Made by a program: the position numbers and the translations under genes. Positions 57,238-64,000 of a stretch of DNA of 64,000 bases are shown here, in pieces. How positions within the stretch are numbered: position 1 is the stretch's first letter; each line of letters opens with the position of its first letter. The notes under the pieces are model-generated. The model was given only the letters and a program-made list of their open reading frames with translations. It did not search any database and was not told the DNA's origin. Source of the stretch: JAHJDR01 sp964609965 (lineage in GTDB: Bacteria > UBA10199 > JADGCS01); assembly GCA_964609965.1 (NCBI GenBank), contig CAZSTS010000001.1:1-64000 (forward strand). The letters are read 5' to 3'.

Positions 57238-57451
57238 TCAAGAGTTTTCAGACGGAAAAGTGGCTGTTGATTTTACTGCCGGTGTTAAAACAAGTGGACT
57301 CAGTCGTGTAAAGAAACTCCCTCCTATGACAATTCCTGCCTGGCTAAATGCCGAAATTGAAAAAATATCCAAATTACAAGCCAATCCCAAAACAGCTGTC
57401 ATTCGTCAGCTTCTTGTCGAAGCGCTCATGTCGAGGAAGAAGATGGCGTGA
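57200..57451 (+). CDS. brnA: BrnA-family antitoxin
   Basis: This 83-aa antitoxin has a Lys-rich N-terminus and then a ribbon-helix-helix segment, LPPMTIPAWLNAEIEKISKL and AVIRQLLVEALMSRK. GAGGAGGG is 7 nt before the ATG, which confirms the start inside brnT. It is expected to bind BrnT and repress the operon. Its last 68 nt recur at 55529-55596. It is convergent with the ABC-F gene, 9 nt away. Confidence 0.88.
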   Translation: MKKKNKQKKKDFDQEFSDGKVAVDFTAGVKTSGLSRVKKLPPMTIPAWLNAEIEKISKLQANPKTAVIRQLLVEALMSRKKMA

Positions 57452-57460
57452 TGGATGAGA

Positions 57461-59293
57461 TTACCCCAAAATTTCTTCTAACTTCCTATCAAATTTCTGA
57501 TTGAGTACATCAAACTCAAGGCTGAGTTTTTCAAAACGATCAAAAGAGATGTCTATTTCATTCATGGCCTCTTTGGCTTCTTTGGAGAGTCTCACAATCT
57601 CATCACCATTCTGTTCTTGAGAAGCTACTTCTAACTCCTTATGGATCGAGGCTTCTTTGGCTTCTAATTCGAATATTTTCTTCTCAAGTGCCTTTATCTC
57701 CCTTTGTCTTGGTTTCATGACCTTGTCTCGCTCTTCCCTAAGACCTGCTTTGAGTTTACGAAGCTCTTTTTTAGGATGCGTTGTTTGTGTGCTGGAAGGT
57801 TTGTTCTCCTCATCTCCCCAGCCCACTTTTTCTAAGAATTCATCATAAGACCCATTAAAAATAGTCACTTCATCGTCTTTGAAGACAATGATTTTATTGG
57901 CAATGGATTTCAATATCATCTCAGAATGAGTCACCATGAGAAGAGCGCCTTTGTACCCGCTGATAGCCGTAACAAGCGCATCAATAGATTGCATATCAAG
58001 ATGGTTGGTGGGTTCATCGAGTAGGAGTAGATTTGTAGGAGCTGCAATAACTTTTCCAAGCATCACGCGGCTTCTTTCACCTCCAGAGAGAACAGAGATT
58101 TTCTTTTCGGCAAACTCCCCACTAAACATCATGCAACCACAAATAGTTCTCACTCCTGTACGATCTAACCCGGGATTAGAGCTTTGAACTTCTTCTTCGA
58201 CCGTGCATCGCTCAGAGAGTTCATCGATGTTTGTTTGAGCAAAGTACCCTGTTTTTACAAGCTCATGCTTATGAACACTTCCTTTTTGAGGACTGAGTTC
58301 TCCTGCCAAAAGTTTGATGAGGGTGGATTTGCCTTTTCCGTTTTTGCCCACAATAGCAATTCTATCATCTGGACGTACAGTGAGAGAAAAATCTTTTATG
58401 AGAGGAGATGCAGGATCATAGCCAAATTGAAGGTCTTCTATCTTCATCAATTGCTTGCTTTGGATTGGCTTGTATTGAAACTTGAAACCTAGATTGGCAA
58501 TTTTCGAAAGGACTTCTTTTTGCGAGAGTTTTGCAATCACCTTCATCTTAGATTGAGCGGCCGAGGCCTTGGTAGCCTTTGTTCCAAAGCGTTCCACAAA
58601 TCTTTCCAAATGCTTTCTTTGTCGCTCTTCATTCAAACGTGTTTTTTCATAAACCTCTTCATCTTGTTCTATTTGGGCATATATTTTTTGGGTATTTCCC
58701 CTCATCTTTCTTATCTTTGTTCTATGGATACAGGCAGTGTGGGTTGTTACCTGATCCATAAATCCTCTATCATGTGAAATAATAATCAATTCATGTTTCC
58801 AATTACGCAAAAACTTGATGATCCAGCGGATTGAAATAACATCGAGATAGTTTGTGGGTTCGTCTAGGAGCAAGAGATGGGGGTTGGAAATCAAAACTTT
58901 AGCAAGGTTTAATCTTACCTGAAAACCGCCTGAGAATGTCTCGGGTGATTTATCCAAATCTTCTTTTGTAAAACCAAGGCCAAAAAGAATCTTTTCTACT
59001 TTGTAAGTATCATTAATTTCATCTGGCAAAAGTCCAAGACAACCTTCTTCTAGAATAGTCGGTTTTGTAAAATTGAGGAGCTGAGCCACGTGCCCGATTC
59101 GATAGTCTTTTGGAAAGATAATGCTTCCTGAATCAGTAGAGGATTCTTCAAGGATCATTTGAAACAAAGTTGTTTTTCCAGATCCATTTCGGCCCACGAG
59201 TCCAATACGTTCTCCCTGGTGAATTTGTAAGCTAGCCTTATCAAAGAGGATTTGAGGGCCATAGGATTTTGAGATGTTCTCAATCGTCAGCAT
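57461..59293 (-). CDS. ABC-F family ATPase
   Basis: This 610-aa protein has two ABC domains and no membrane part. The first has GRNGSGKTTLFQMI, SGGFQVRLNLAKVL and LLLDEPTNYLD. The second has GKNGKGKSTLIKLL, LSGGERSRVMLGKV and LLLDEPTNHLD. The inter-domain P-site linker (about 190-270) is charged. A long C-terminal coiled coil with GWGDEENKPSS before it recalls the Uup or YheS/ABCF types. Such proteins act on ribosomes. Which subfamily is unclear. Confidence 0.92.
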   Translation of the reverse strand: MLTIENISKSYGPQILFDKASLQIHQGERIGLVGRNGSGKTTLFQMILEESSTDSGSIIFPKDYRIGHVAQLLNFTKPTILEEGCLGLLPDEINDTYKVEKILFGLGFTKEDLDKSPETFSGGFQVRLNLAKVLISNPHLLLLDEPTNYLDVISIRWIIKFLRNWKHELIIISHDRGFMDQVTTHTACIHRTKIRKMRGNTQKIYAQIEQDEEVYEKTRLNEERQRKHLERFVERFGTKATKASAAQSKMKVIAKLSQKEVLSKIANLGFKFQYKPIQSKQLMKIEDLQFGYDPASPLIKDFSLTVRPDDRIAIVGKNGKGKSTLIKLLAGELSPQKGSVHKHELVKTGYFAQTNIDELSERCTVEEEVQSSNPGLDRTGVRTICGCMMFSGEFAEKKISVLSGGERSRVMLGKVIAAPTNLLLLDEPTNHLDMQSIDALVTAISGYKGALLMVTHSEMILKSIANKIIVFKDDEVTIFNGSYDEFLEKVGWGDEENKPSSTQTTHPKKELRKLKAGLREERDKVMKPRQREIKALEKKIFELEAKEASIHKELEVASQEQNGDEIVRLSKEAKEAMNEIDISFDRFEKLSLEFDVLNQKFDRKLEEILG

Positions 59294-59341
59294 GAAAGCG
59301 TAATATCAAAAATCACCAAAGATTAACACGTTAAAGATTAT

Positions 59342-59437
59342 CAACCCAAAATTTGGGTTTGAATCCACGGGGTTTACCCCGTAAACATAAAAAATATTCA
59401 GATTCAAACCCCGTTGCTTGCTGCGGGGTCATTGATC
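59342..59437. repeat. Repeat element with three palindromes
   Basis: CCCAAAATTTGGG, ACGGGG-TTTA-CCCCGT and ACCCCGTTGCTTGCTGCGGGGT occur in sequence. It is an inverted counterpart of 26636-26721. Confidence 0.7.
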
Positions 59438-59584
59438 TGACGCTTAGGAGCACTGAAATCGTGTGTCCGGCAAATATTGCCTATCATTTTGATAAATAAC
59501 CAATATTTTCTCATATATTATTCGCTTAACGGCTGAAAAAAATGAATATATTGCGATATATCAAGGGTTTATATTTGAAGGCTA

Positions 59585-59600
59585 TGGCATCAATTTTGCA
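59585..59600 (+). promoter_or_regulatory. Sigma-54 promoter of the MopE-like gene
   Basis: TGGCATCAATTTTGCA matches the consensus with GG and GC in register and a perfect TTTTGCA. The start would be near 59611, only about 4 nt before the ATG. No TGAGAC motif is upstream. Confidence 0.75.
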
Positions 59601-59614
59601 TTAGTAAAGTCATT

Positions 59615-61462
59615 ATGAAAAAACAAAATATATTAAAAAAAGGGTTTATTTGTTTAATTGTGGCCATGGCATGTGTAGCCTTGATTCATTGCTCATCATC
59701 AGATTCAGGATCGAGCGGTGATACGACGCCAAATACTAATGAAGAAGTTCTCGCTCTCACAGCAACAACTCAATCTGTGTGGTATTATCTTGATTCGGAT
59801 GGAGATGGAGAAGGAGAAATCGAAAACCAACGCGTGAAATATTATGATTCTAACAGCAATCTTTTAATGAAAACAATTGCTGATACTGACGGAAATGTAG
59901 AATCTGAGAGAACGTATACCTATGATGCTAATGGCGACCTGCTTAGTATTTCAATTGATTCAGATAATGATGGTTCATACGATTCTATTTCAGAATATGA
60001 GTACAATGATAAATCACAATACATAGGGTTTACCTATAAATCTAAAGACGAAGAAGAAAAATTAGAGACAGTTTATACAAAAACATTTGAACGCACTTAC
60101 AATGATGATGGAAATCTTACAAAAATAGTAGAGAACAAAGACGGAGAATTACAATCAACCACAGACTTTGAGTACAGTAAGTCTGGTGATTATTACGGTG
60201 TATTTGTAAAAGCTTATTCTTCAACAAATATGATTACTGAGGTAAACTTCTTTCTTTTTGATAGTACAGATGATTACCAGAGCTGTCTATTTACAAGTGC
60301 CATTGAAGCAATTTGTGATCTTAGAATAGCTTACCACGTTACTTCAGAAATAATATATTATGATGCCAGAACATATGATAGTTACAAAAACGAAACGCAA
60401 ACTCTGTCCTATTATGATGAAACCCCTGAATCAATGGTGCCTTCATTAGATCTTTCCCTTGATAGCTTGTTAGCCTTGTTTACTAATTATACTTCATTCC
60501 CAGTAAAAGGTGAGGTCACAACAACGTATACGTACGAAGAAGATTCAGATAAAATACTAAAAAAGAATGTCAATACAGTTTTTACTACTACTTATAGTGA
60601 TGGAGTTGATACAGCACTTGATTCAGAAGATGGAGATAGTACTGATGCAGATGAAACAAGTGCAAGCGTGCAGACTCAAATCGAGATCTATTGGTACCTT
60701 ATTTATGATATAGTAAATGATGCCTATTTTGTTCTAGCAGATGAAGACGGTAACAATATTTCTGATGAAGTAGATGCAATTTTAGCAGGAGGTGTAGAAG
60801 GAATTGCAGGGAGTGCAGAAGAAACTTGTGATGGCAAGGACAATGATGGTGATGAAGAGATTGATGAAGGCGTCATGACGACTTATTACGATGATGATGA
60901 CCATGATGGCTATGGAGACCCTGCTGTGACTTCTGAGGCCTGTAGCAAACCCACTGGTTATGTAGAGAATGCCTTAGATTGTGATGATACAGATAGAGAA
61001 GTGACAACTGCAGAGGAAACAATATGGTATTTGGATGATGATGGTGATGGTGAAGGAGATGAAACGAGTACTAAAACTGGTTGTGAAGCACCTGAAGGTT
61101 ATGTAGATAATGCTGATGATTGCGATGATACTAACCCAAATGTTTATAAAGATAATGAAGAAGTCTGTGATGGTATAGATAACGACTGTGATGATAGAAT
61201 AGATGAATATTTTACTGAAAGAACCTACTATGCGGATTCAGATGAAGATGGGTATGGGGATCCAGCTTCAACTATTGACTATTGTGAACAACCAGATGGC
61301 TATGTGACGGATAATACAGATTGCGATGATGATAATGCAAACATTCATCCTGGACATGGAGAAGTTTGTGCTGATGGTGTAGACAGTAATTGTGAAGATG
61401 GCGATACCGAAACATTCTCAGATGGTGAGTGCACAATGAGATATGCACCTTTTGGGATATAG
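59615..61462 (+). CDS. Lipoprotein with MopE-type Asp/Cys repeats
   Basis: This 615-aa protein has a signal peptide ending in lipobox ALIHC, followed by a Ser/Gly tether. Residues about 45-130 carry YD-like repeats (TYDANGDLLSISIDSDNDG). Residues about 401-600 hold MopE-type repeats: CDGKDNDGDEEIDEG, YYDDDDHDGYGDP, DCDDTDREV, VCDGIDNDCDDRIDE and YYADSDEDGYGDP. Such repeats bind calcium and, in MopE, copper. It is predicted to be surface exposed. The sigma-54 promoter ties it to the regulon, with an unusually short leader. Confidence 0.88.
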   Translation: MKKQNILKKGFICLIVAMACVALIHCSSSDSGSSGDTTPNTNEEVLALTATTQSVWYYLDSDGDGEGEIENQRVKYYDSNSNLLMKTIADTDGNVESERTYTYDANGDLLSISIDSDNDGSYDSISEYEYNDKSQYIGFTYKSKDEEEKLETVYTKTFERTYNDDGNLTKIVENKDGELQSTTDFEYSKSGDYYGVFVKAYSSTNMITEVNFFLFDSTDDYQSCLFTSAIEAICDLRIAYHVTSEIIYYDARTYDSYKNETQTLSYYDETPESMVPSLDLSLDSLLALFTNYTSFPVKGEVTTTYTYEEDSDKILKKNVNTVFTTTYSDGVDTALDSEDGDSTDADETSASVQTQIEIYWYLIYDIVNDAYFVLADEDGNNISDEVDAILAGGVEGIAGSAEETCDGKDNDGDEEIDEGVMTTYYDDDDHDGYGDPAVTSEACSKPTGYVENALDCDDTDREVTTAEETIWYLDDDGDGEGDETSTKTGCEAPEGYVDNADDCDDTNPNVYKDNEEVCDGIDNDCDDRIDEYFTERTYYADSDEDGYGDPASTIDYCEQPDGYVTDNTDCDDDNANIHPGHGEVCADGVDSNCEDGDTETFSDGECTMRYAPFGI

Positions 61463-61482
61463 TTTTTTGAATGAGTGCTAAA

Positions 61483-61550
61483 GTAGGGGCGTCCCTTGTG
61501 GGCGCCCGTATTATATTAAGTATTCGGGTAGGCACTAGGCCTACCCCTAC
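61483..61550. repeat. GTAGGGGC...GCCCCTAC-family composite palindrome
   Basis: It begins GTAGGGGCGTCCCTTGTGGG and ends GGCCTACCCCTAC. It contains two internal hairpins and is the longest member of the REP-like family in the window. Confidence 0.75.
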
Positions 61551-61559
61551 GAAAATATA

Positions 61560-61583
61560 GATAGTTAACAGGACTAGTTCCTA
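61560..61583. repeat. Post-stop repeat, altered copy
   Basis: GATAGTTAACAGGACTAGTT lies just beyond the stop of the minus-strand gene ending at 61584. It is related to 53044 and 62933. Confidence 0.55.
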
Positions 61584-61883
61584 TTAATTCATATCTTTAA
61601 TTTTTTTCTTTTGAACAAGAAGGGCCTTGATTCGATCAAGGATGACGATGAGGTTAACTGCTCTGATTGAGCCTTTTTTATTGGGAAGTTTGATTCGGGT
61701 CACTGCATCTTGATTTTTCTTTAGGCTCGATAATATTGCCTGACATTGCCTCTTTGTAATCCTATTTTTGGTTTTAGTTTTTTTCTTTTGATCTTTTTGA
61801 TTGGCAATATTCGCCCCTAAAAGTCTAGATTTTACAAATAAACGGGCCTCAGAAGGGGGCATTAATTTAGGGTCAAGTGTCAT
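61584..61883 (-). CDS. Small basic protein, unknown
   Basis: I do not recognise this 99-aa protein. It is very basic (KDQKKKTKTKNRITKRQCQA), with a C-terminal segment GSIRAVNLIVILDRIKALLV that could be an amphipathic helix. It has no signal peptide. It may be a small nucleic-acid-binding protein or a spurious frame; the repeat directly after the stop, as seen after two real genes, mildly supports it. Confidence 0.45.
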   Translation of the reverse strand: MTLDPKLMPPSEARLFVKSRLLGANIANQKDQKKKTKTKNRITKRQCQAILSSLKKNQDAVTRIKLPNKKGSIRAVNLIVILDRIKALLVQKKKIKDMN

Positions 61884-61937
61884 AACTCTGTAATATCCTT
61901 ATATAATCATATTATCGGTCAAAAATTCGATAAGTTG

Positions 61938-62882
61938 CTAATAATTTAGATCAAAAGGACAGATTCCATTATACGCCTCACAAACACCATTATTGCAAGA
62001 ATAACCCACACAGCAAAAATTCACACCATCGCCACAAGCTCCGCCTGTCATATTGCAGGCTGATGATGAACAAACACCTGGGGACACGGTTCCTGTACAA
62101 TTACAATTTGAGCTTCCTTTCATAATTATGCAGTTTCTGGTCGAAACACAGGTGACTGAGCATTCCCCAGAATAAGTACAAGCTGTCCCTGTGATCTCCA
62201 CTGTTTCTTCAGCTTCTTCGGATTCGTTTGTGGTGGAAACTGTTTGTGGTATTGTGACAGAATTGCCCACAATGACTTCAGAAGAGTCTATGTCGGCTAG
62301 GTTTTGATCATTGCTGATTGCCATGTCAAAAAGATCAAGAGGATCATAAGCATTAGGAGTGGCAACCGGGGTGATATTGAGATCAAAGCCAATGGAATCG
62401 CTTTCTTCATCAAGTGAGGCGGAAATACCTATCCATACCTGCCACGCCCCTTGGTCAGAATCAACGTCTTCAGATTGCGCGCAGAGAAAAGCCGTTGGCT
62501 CACATTCTTCGTCTTTTGGGCACACGCTCATGCAAAATGTAGGCTGGTTTGAGTGAGGGTTTTCCCACTCAATAAACAATGGTGTGATTTCAGATGGATC
62601 AGAAATCGTTAAGGATGAAGGTTGATTGGTGATTATAGGTATTGCTTCCAAATCACTAGCCGCTGGAAGAGGCTCTGTATAGGGAACGAGCTCTATTTCT
62701 TCTCCATCTTCTGCGTAAAGAATGATGTTATCTAAAAAGCAGGTAAGATCATCCGAAGAGCAGGTGTCTTCTGATGTAGAAGGAAAAATAAAATTTTCGA
62801 TGGAATCAGGTATAAGGGCTGAACAGGATAAATGGCAGACTAAAAAAAATCCTAAAATAAATGATGTAATAAACTTTTTCAT
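61938..62882 (-). CDS. Cys-rich lipoprotein, 314 aa
   Basis: The signal peptide ends in lipobox HLSC (Cys20). The mature protein is acidic (SEDTCSSDDLTCFLDNI). The last 90 residues hold many paired cysteines (CTYSGECSVTCVSTRNC and GVNFCCVGYSCNNGVCEAYN), which suggests disulfide-rich, possibly EGF-like or knottin-like modules. I do not recognise a family. It lies in the same direction as the next gene upstream, 80 nt away. Confidence 0.83.
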   Translation of the reverse strand: MKKFITSFILGFFLVCHLSCSALIPDSIENFIFPSTSEDTCSSDDLTCFLDNIILYAEDGEEIELVPYTEPLPAASDLEAIPIITNQPSSLTISDPSEITPLFIEWENPHSNQPTFCMSVCPKDEECEPTAFLCAQSEDVDSDQGAWQVWIGISASLDEESDSIGFDLNITPVATPNAYDPLDLFDMAISNDQNLADIDSSEVIVGNSVTIPQTVSTTNESEEAEETVEITGTACTYSGECSVTCVSTRNCIIMKGSSNCNCTGTVSPGVCSSSACNMTGGACGDGVNFCCVGYSCNNGVCEAYNGICPFDLNY

Positions 62883-62932
62883 GAACTGATTTCAGCGATT
62901 TAAGAAGAAATGAAGGGGAAAGCAATGAATAA

Positions 62933-62958
62933 GTTAATAGGAATAGTTAACAGGAATA
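62933..62958. repeat. 13-nt tandem repeat after a stop codon
   Basis: GTTAATAGGAATA and GTTAACAGGAATA are two 13-nt units next to the stop of the gene ending at 62963. Related sequence follows stops at 53041 and 61584. Confidence 0.7.
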
Positions 62959-62962
62959 GTTT

Positions 62963-64000
62963 TTACTGCACGACGCCGCCAATGACTGAAGGATCATCAA
63001 CAGAAGGTTTAGTTCCTATATCAGGTTCAGTGTATTGATTTTCTGGTGTGGTAAGATCTGTTGGCAGAGCCAGGCTGGAACAAGAAGAGGAGTCCAAAGA
63101 TGTCATGTATTCTTCAACAACCATGGCCTTTGTATAATATGTGGTTCCATTACAACTGATTTCAGTGCCATTGGGGATCGCAAAGAGAGAAGACCAATGC
63201 TCAAAATTTGAACTTGTATCTTCATTTAACTCATAGGGAATACCCCAAAGTTCACCTACGCCTGCATATTCTAGATAATATGTTCCGTACGTTGAATGTG
63301 TGTATGTACAAACAAGTGGTTCATCAAATTCCACAACATCTCCGTTGCTGTCTATGAGTGCCGTATATTTATTCCAGGATTCAGGTCCTGTCTCCCATTG
63401 GTATGTGATTTCAGCATCCCAAACATCCCAAGAATCTTCTAAGGCACTGGTGACTAAGTCTCCAGAAGCTAATCCCCAATAATAATAACTACCACTATCA
63501 ATCACGGCTCCAGAGGCAATTGTGACTTCATCTCCATTATAGGTTAACGAATAATCACTAGGGTCAAAAGTATATGTGTAGTAAATTTCACTTCCATAAA
63601 TAAAATCATACACTGTATCTAGAAATGGTGTTTCGTCATTAAGATCACTAGCGCTGAGGGCTCCCTTAGGGCATTGGTAATAACAGTAGAGGGTGAAAGG
63701 GCTGCTGTAATCATCAGGTGTAACAAGGGTCTCAATATCATATGTGATAGATGTTGCATCAGAAAGGCCTTCATAAGGCACAATAACAGTGACCGAACCG
63801 AAACTTTGTTTCCAAAGACTAATCCATTCATCAGTGTAAAATATAAGAGGTGTTTCACTCATAGCTATTGTTGTACAACCATCATCTCCACAAGATTCAT
63901 AAGCAGTCGCTACAAAATCAGTTCCATTCCATTTCACCCAGTAGGAATCTCCAATATAGTCCCAGTACATGAATGTCTCATCCTTGATTGAAGCAAGTGT
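62963..64000 (-). CDS. Partial secreted-type protein, truncated by window end
   Basis: At least 345 codons are open to the window edge. An ATG occurs at 63970, but the frame continues upstream (TLASIKDETF), so the true start is probably outside. The visible part is acidic and rich in Tyr, Trp, Ser and Thr, with repeated short strands (YWVKWNGTDF, YEGLSDATSITYD) and pairs of cysteines, as in extracellular beta proteins. No family is recognised. Confidence 0.7.
   Translation of the reverse strand, partial: TLASIKDETFMYWDYIGDSYWVKWNGTDFVATAYESCGDDGCTTIAMSETPLIFYTDEWISLWKQSFGSVTVIVPYEGLSDATSITYDIETLVTPDDYSSPFTLYCYYQCPKGALSASDLNDETPFLDTVYDFIYGSEIYYTYTFDPSDYSLTYNGDEVTIASGAVIDSGSYYYWGLASGDLVTSALEDSWDVWDAEITYQWETGPESWNKYTALIDSNGDVVEFDEPLVCTYTHSTYGTYYLEYAGVGELWGIPYELNEDTSSNFEHWSSLFAIPNGTEISCNGTTYYTKAMVVEEYMTSLDSSSCSSLALPTDLTTPENQYTEPDIGTKPSVDDPSVIGGVVQ

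Larger units (their letters stand above)
59294..59614. other. Intergenic region before the MopE-like lipoprotein
   Basis: This 321-bp stretch has no gene. It holds a repeat element (59342-59437), a small palindrome GGCAA-ATA-TTGCC (59469-59481) and a sigma-54 promoter (59585-59600). Confidence 0.7.

Overview
The window is 64 kb of AT-rich bacterial chromosome with about 56 protein genes. No rRNA, tRNA, CRISPR array or intact transposon was seen. Lipoproteins, an OmpA-type protein, a porin-like barrel, MopE-type Ca/Cu-binding repeats, a TIGR02147-family regulator, a PEGA-domain Ser/Thr kinase and an FHA-type sigma-54 activator together suggest a Gram-negative organism of the old deltaproteobacterial/Bdellovibrio-like sphere. 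The exact lineage cannot be fixed from this sequence.

Layout. 0.1-5.7 kb: a CBS-domain protein convergent with a hoxFUYH-hoxW operon (NAD-linked group 3d [NiFe] hydrogenase and its protease). 6.2-7.2 kb: two unknown genes behind a near-consensus sigma-54 promoter. 7.2-16.1 kb: phosphofructokinase, OmpA-like and Pro-rich envelope proteins, an rRNA methyltransferase, ffh, and two lipoproteins behind a TIGR02147 regulator. 16.3-23 kb: a PAP2 phosphatase, then a one-carbon operon folD-gcvT-gcvH-gcvPA-gcvPB-thioesterase. 23-31.2 kb, minus strand: an unknown 589-aa protein, an FAD oxidoreductase, an outer-membrane barrel, purN, purM, a parvulin lipoprotein and an alpha/beta hydrolase. 31.4-41 kb: rplI, dnaB, cysteine desulfurase, a DnaJ/CbpA-like protein, DUF4013, DUF882, trpE, trpG, ispD and a DUF6485 protein. 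41-46 kb: an eukaryotic-type kinase homologue bracketed by a duplicated gene end, and an unknown protein of about 1076 aa. 46-53 kb: dnaK, then a tail-anchored protein, a PEGA kinase and an FHA-sigma-54 activator. 53-57.5 kb is an accessory island: an unknown protein, a membrane-linked macro-domain protein, RelE/RHH, a HAD phosphatase, a RAYT-derived small protein and BrnT/BrnA. 57.5-64 kb: an ABC-F ATPase and large lipoprotein or secreted-type proteins.

The most coherent unreported-looking picture has three parts. (1) A Ser/Thr kinase and FHA-type enhancer-binding-protein operon lies on the same segment as four good sigma-54 promoters (6208, 54953, 56591, 59585). Three of these share an upstream TGAGAC-type motif, and two are duplicated promoter cassettes in front of toxin-antitoxin and RAYT-derived cargo. 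(2) Broken 3' gene ends (brnA at 55529, DUF6485 at 42250) differ from their intact copies mainly by synonymous changes, which points to replacement by homologous foreign DNA. (3) Stop-to-start gaps are repeatedly filled by tandem arrays with a 7-nt or 8-nt period. The unit differs from gap to gap, the units usually carry stop codons, and the last unit sometimes supplies the Shine-Dalgarno sequence. Several longer palindromic repeat families are also scattered between genes.
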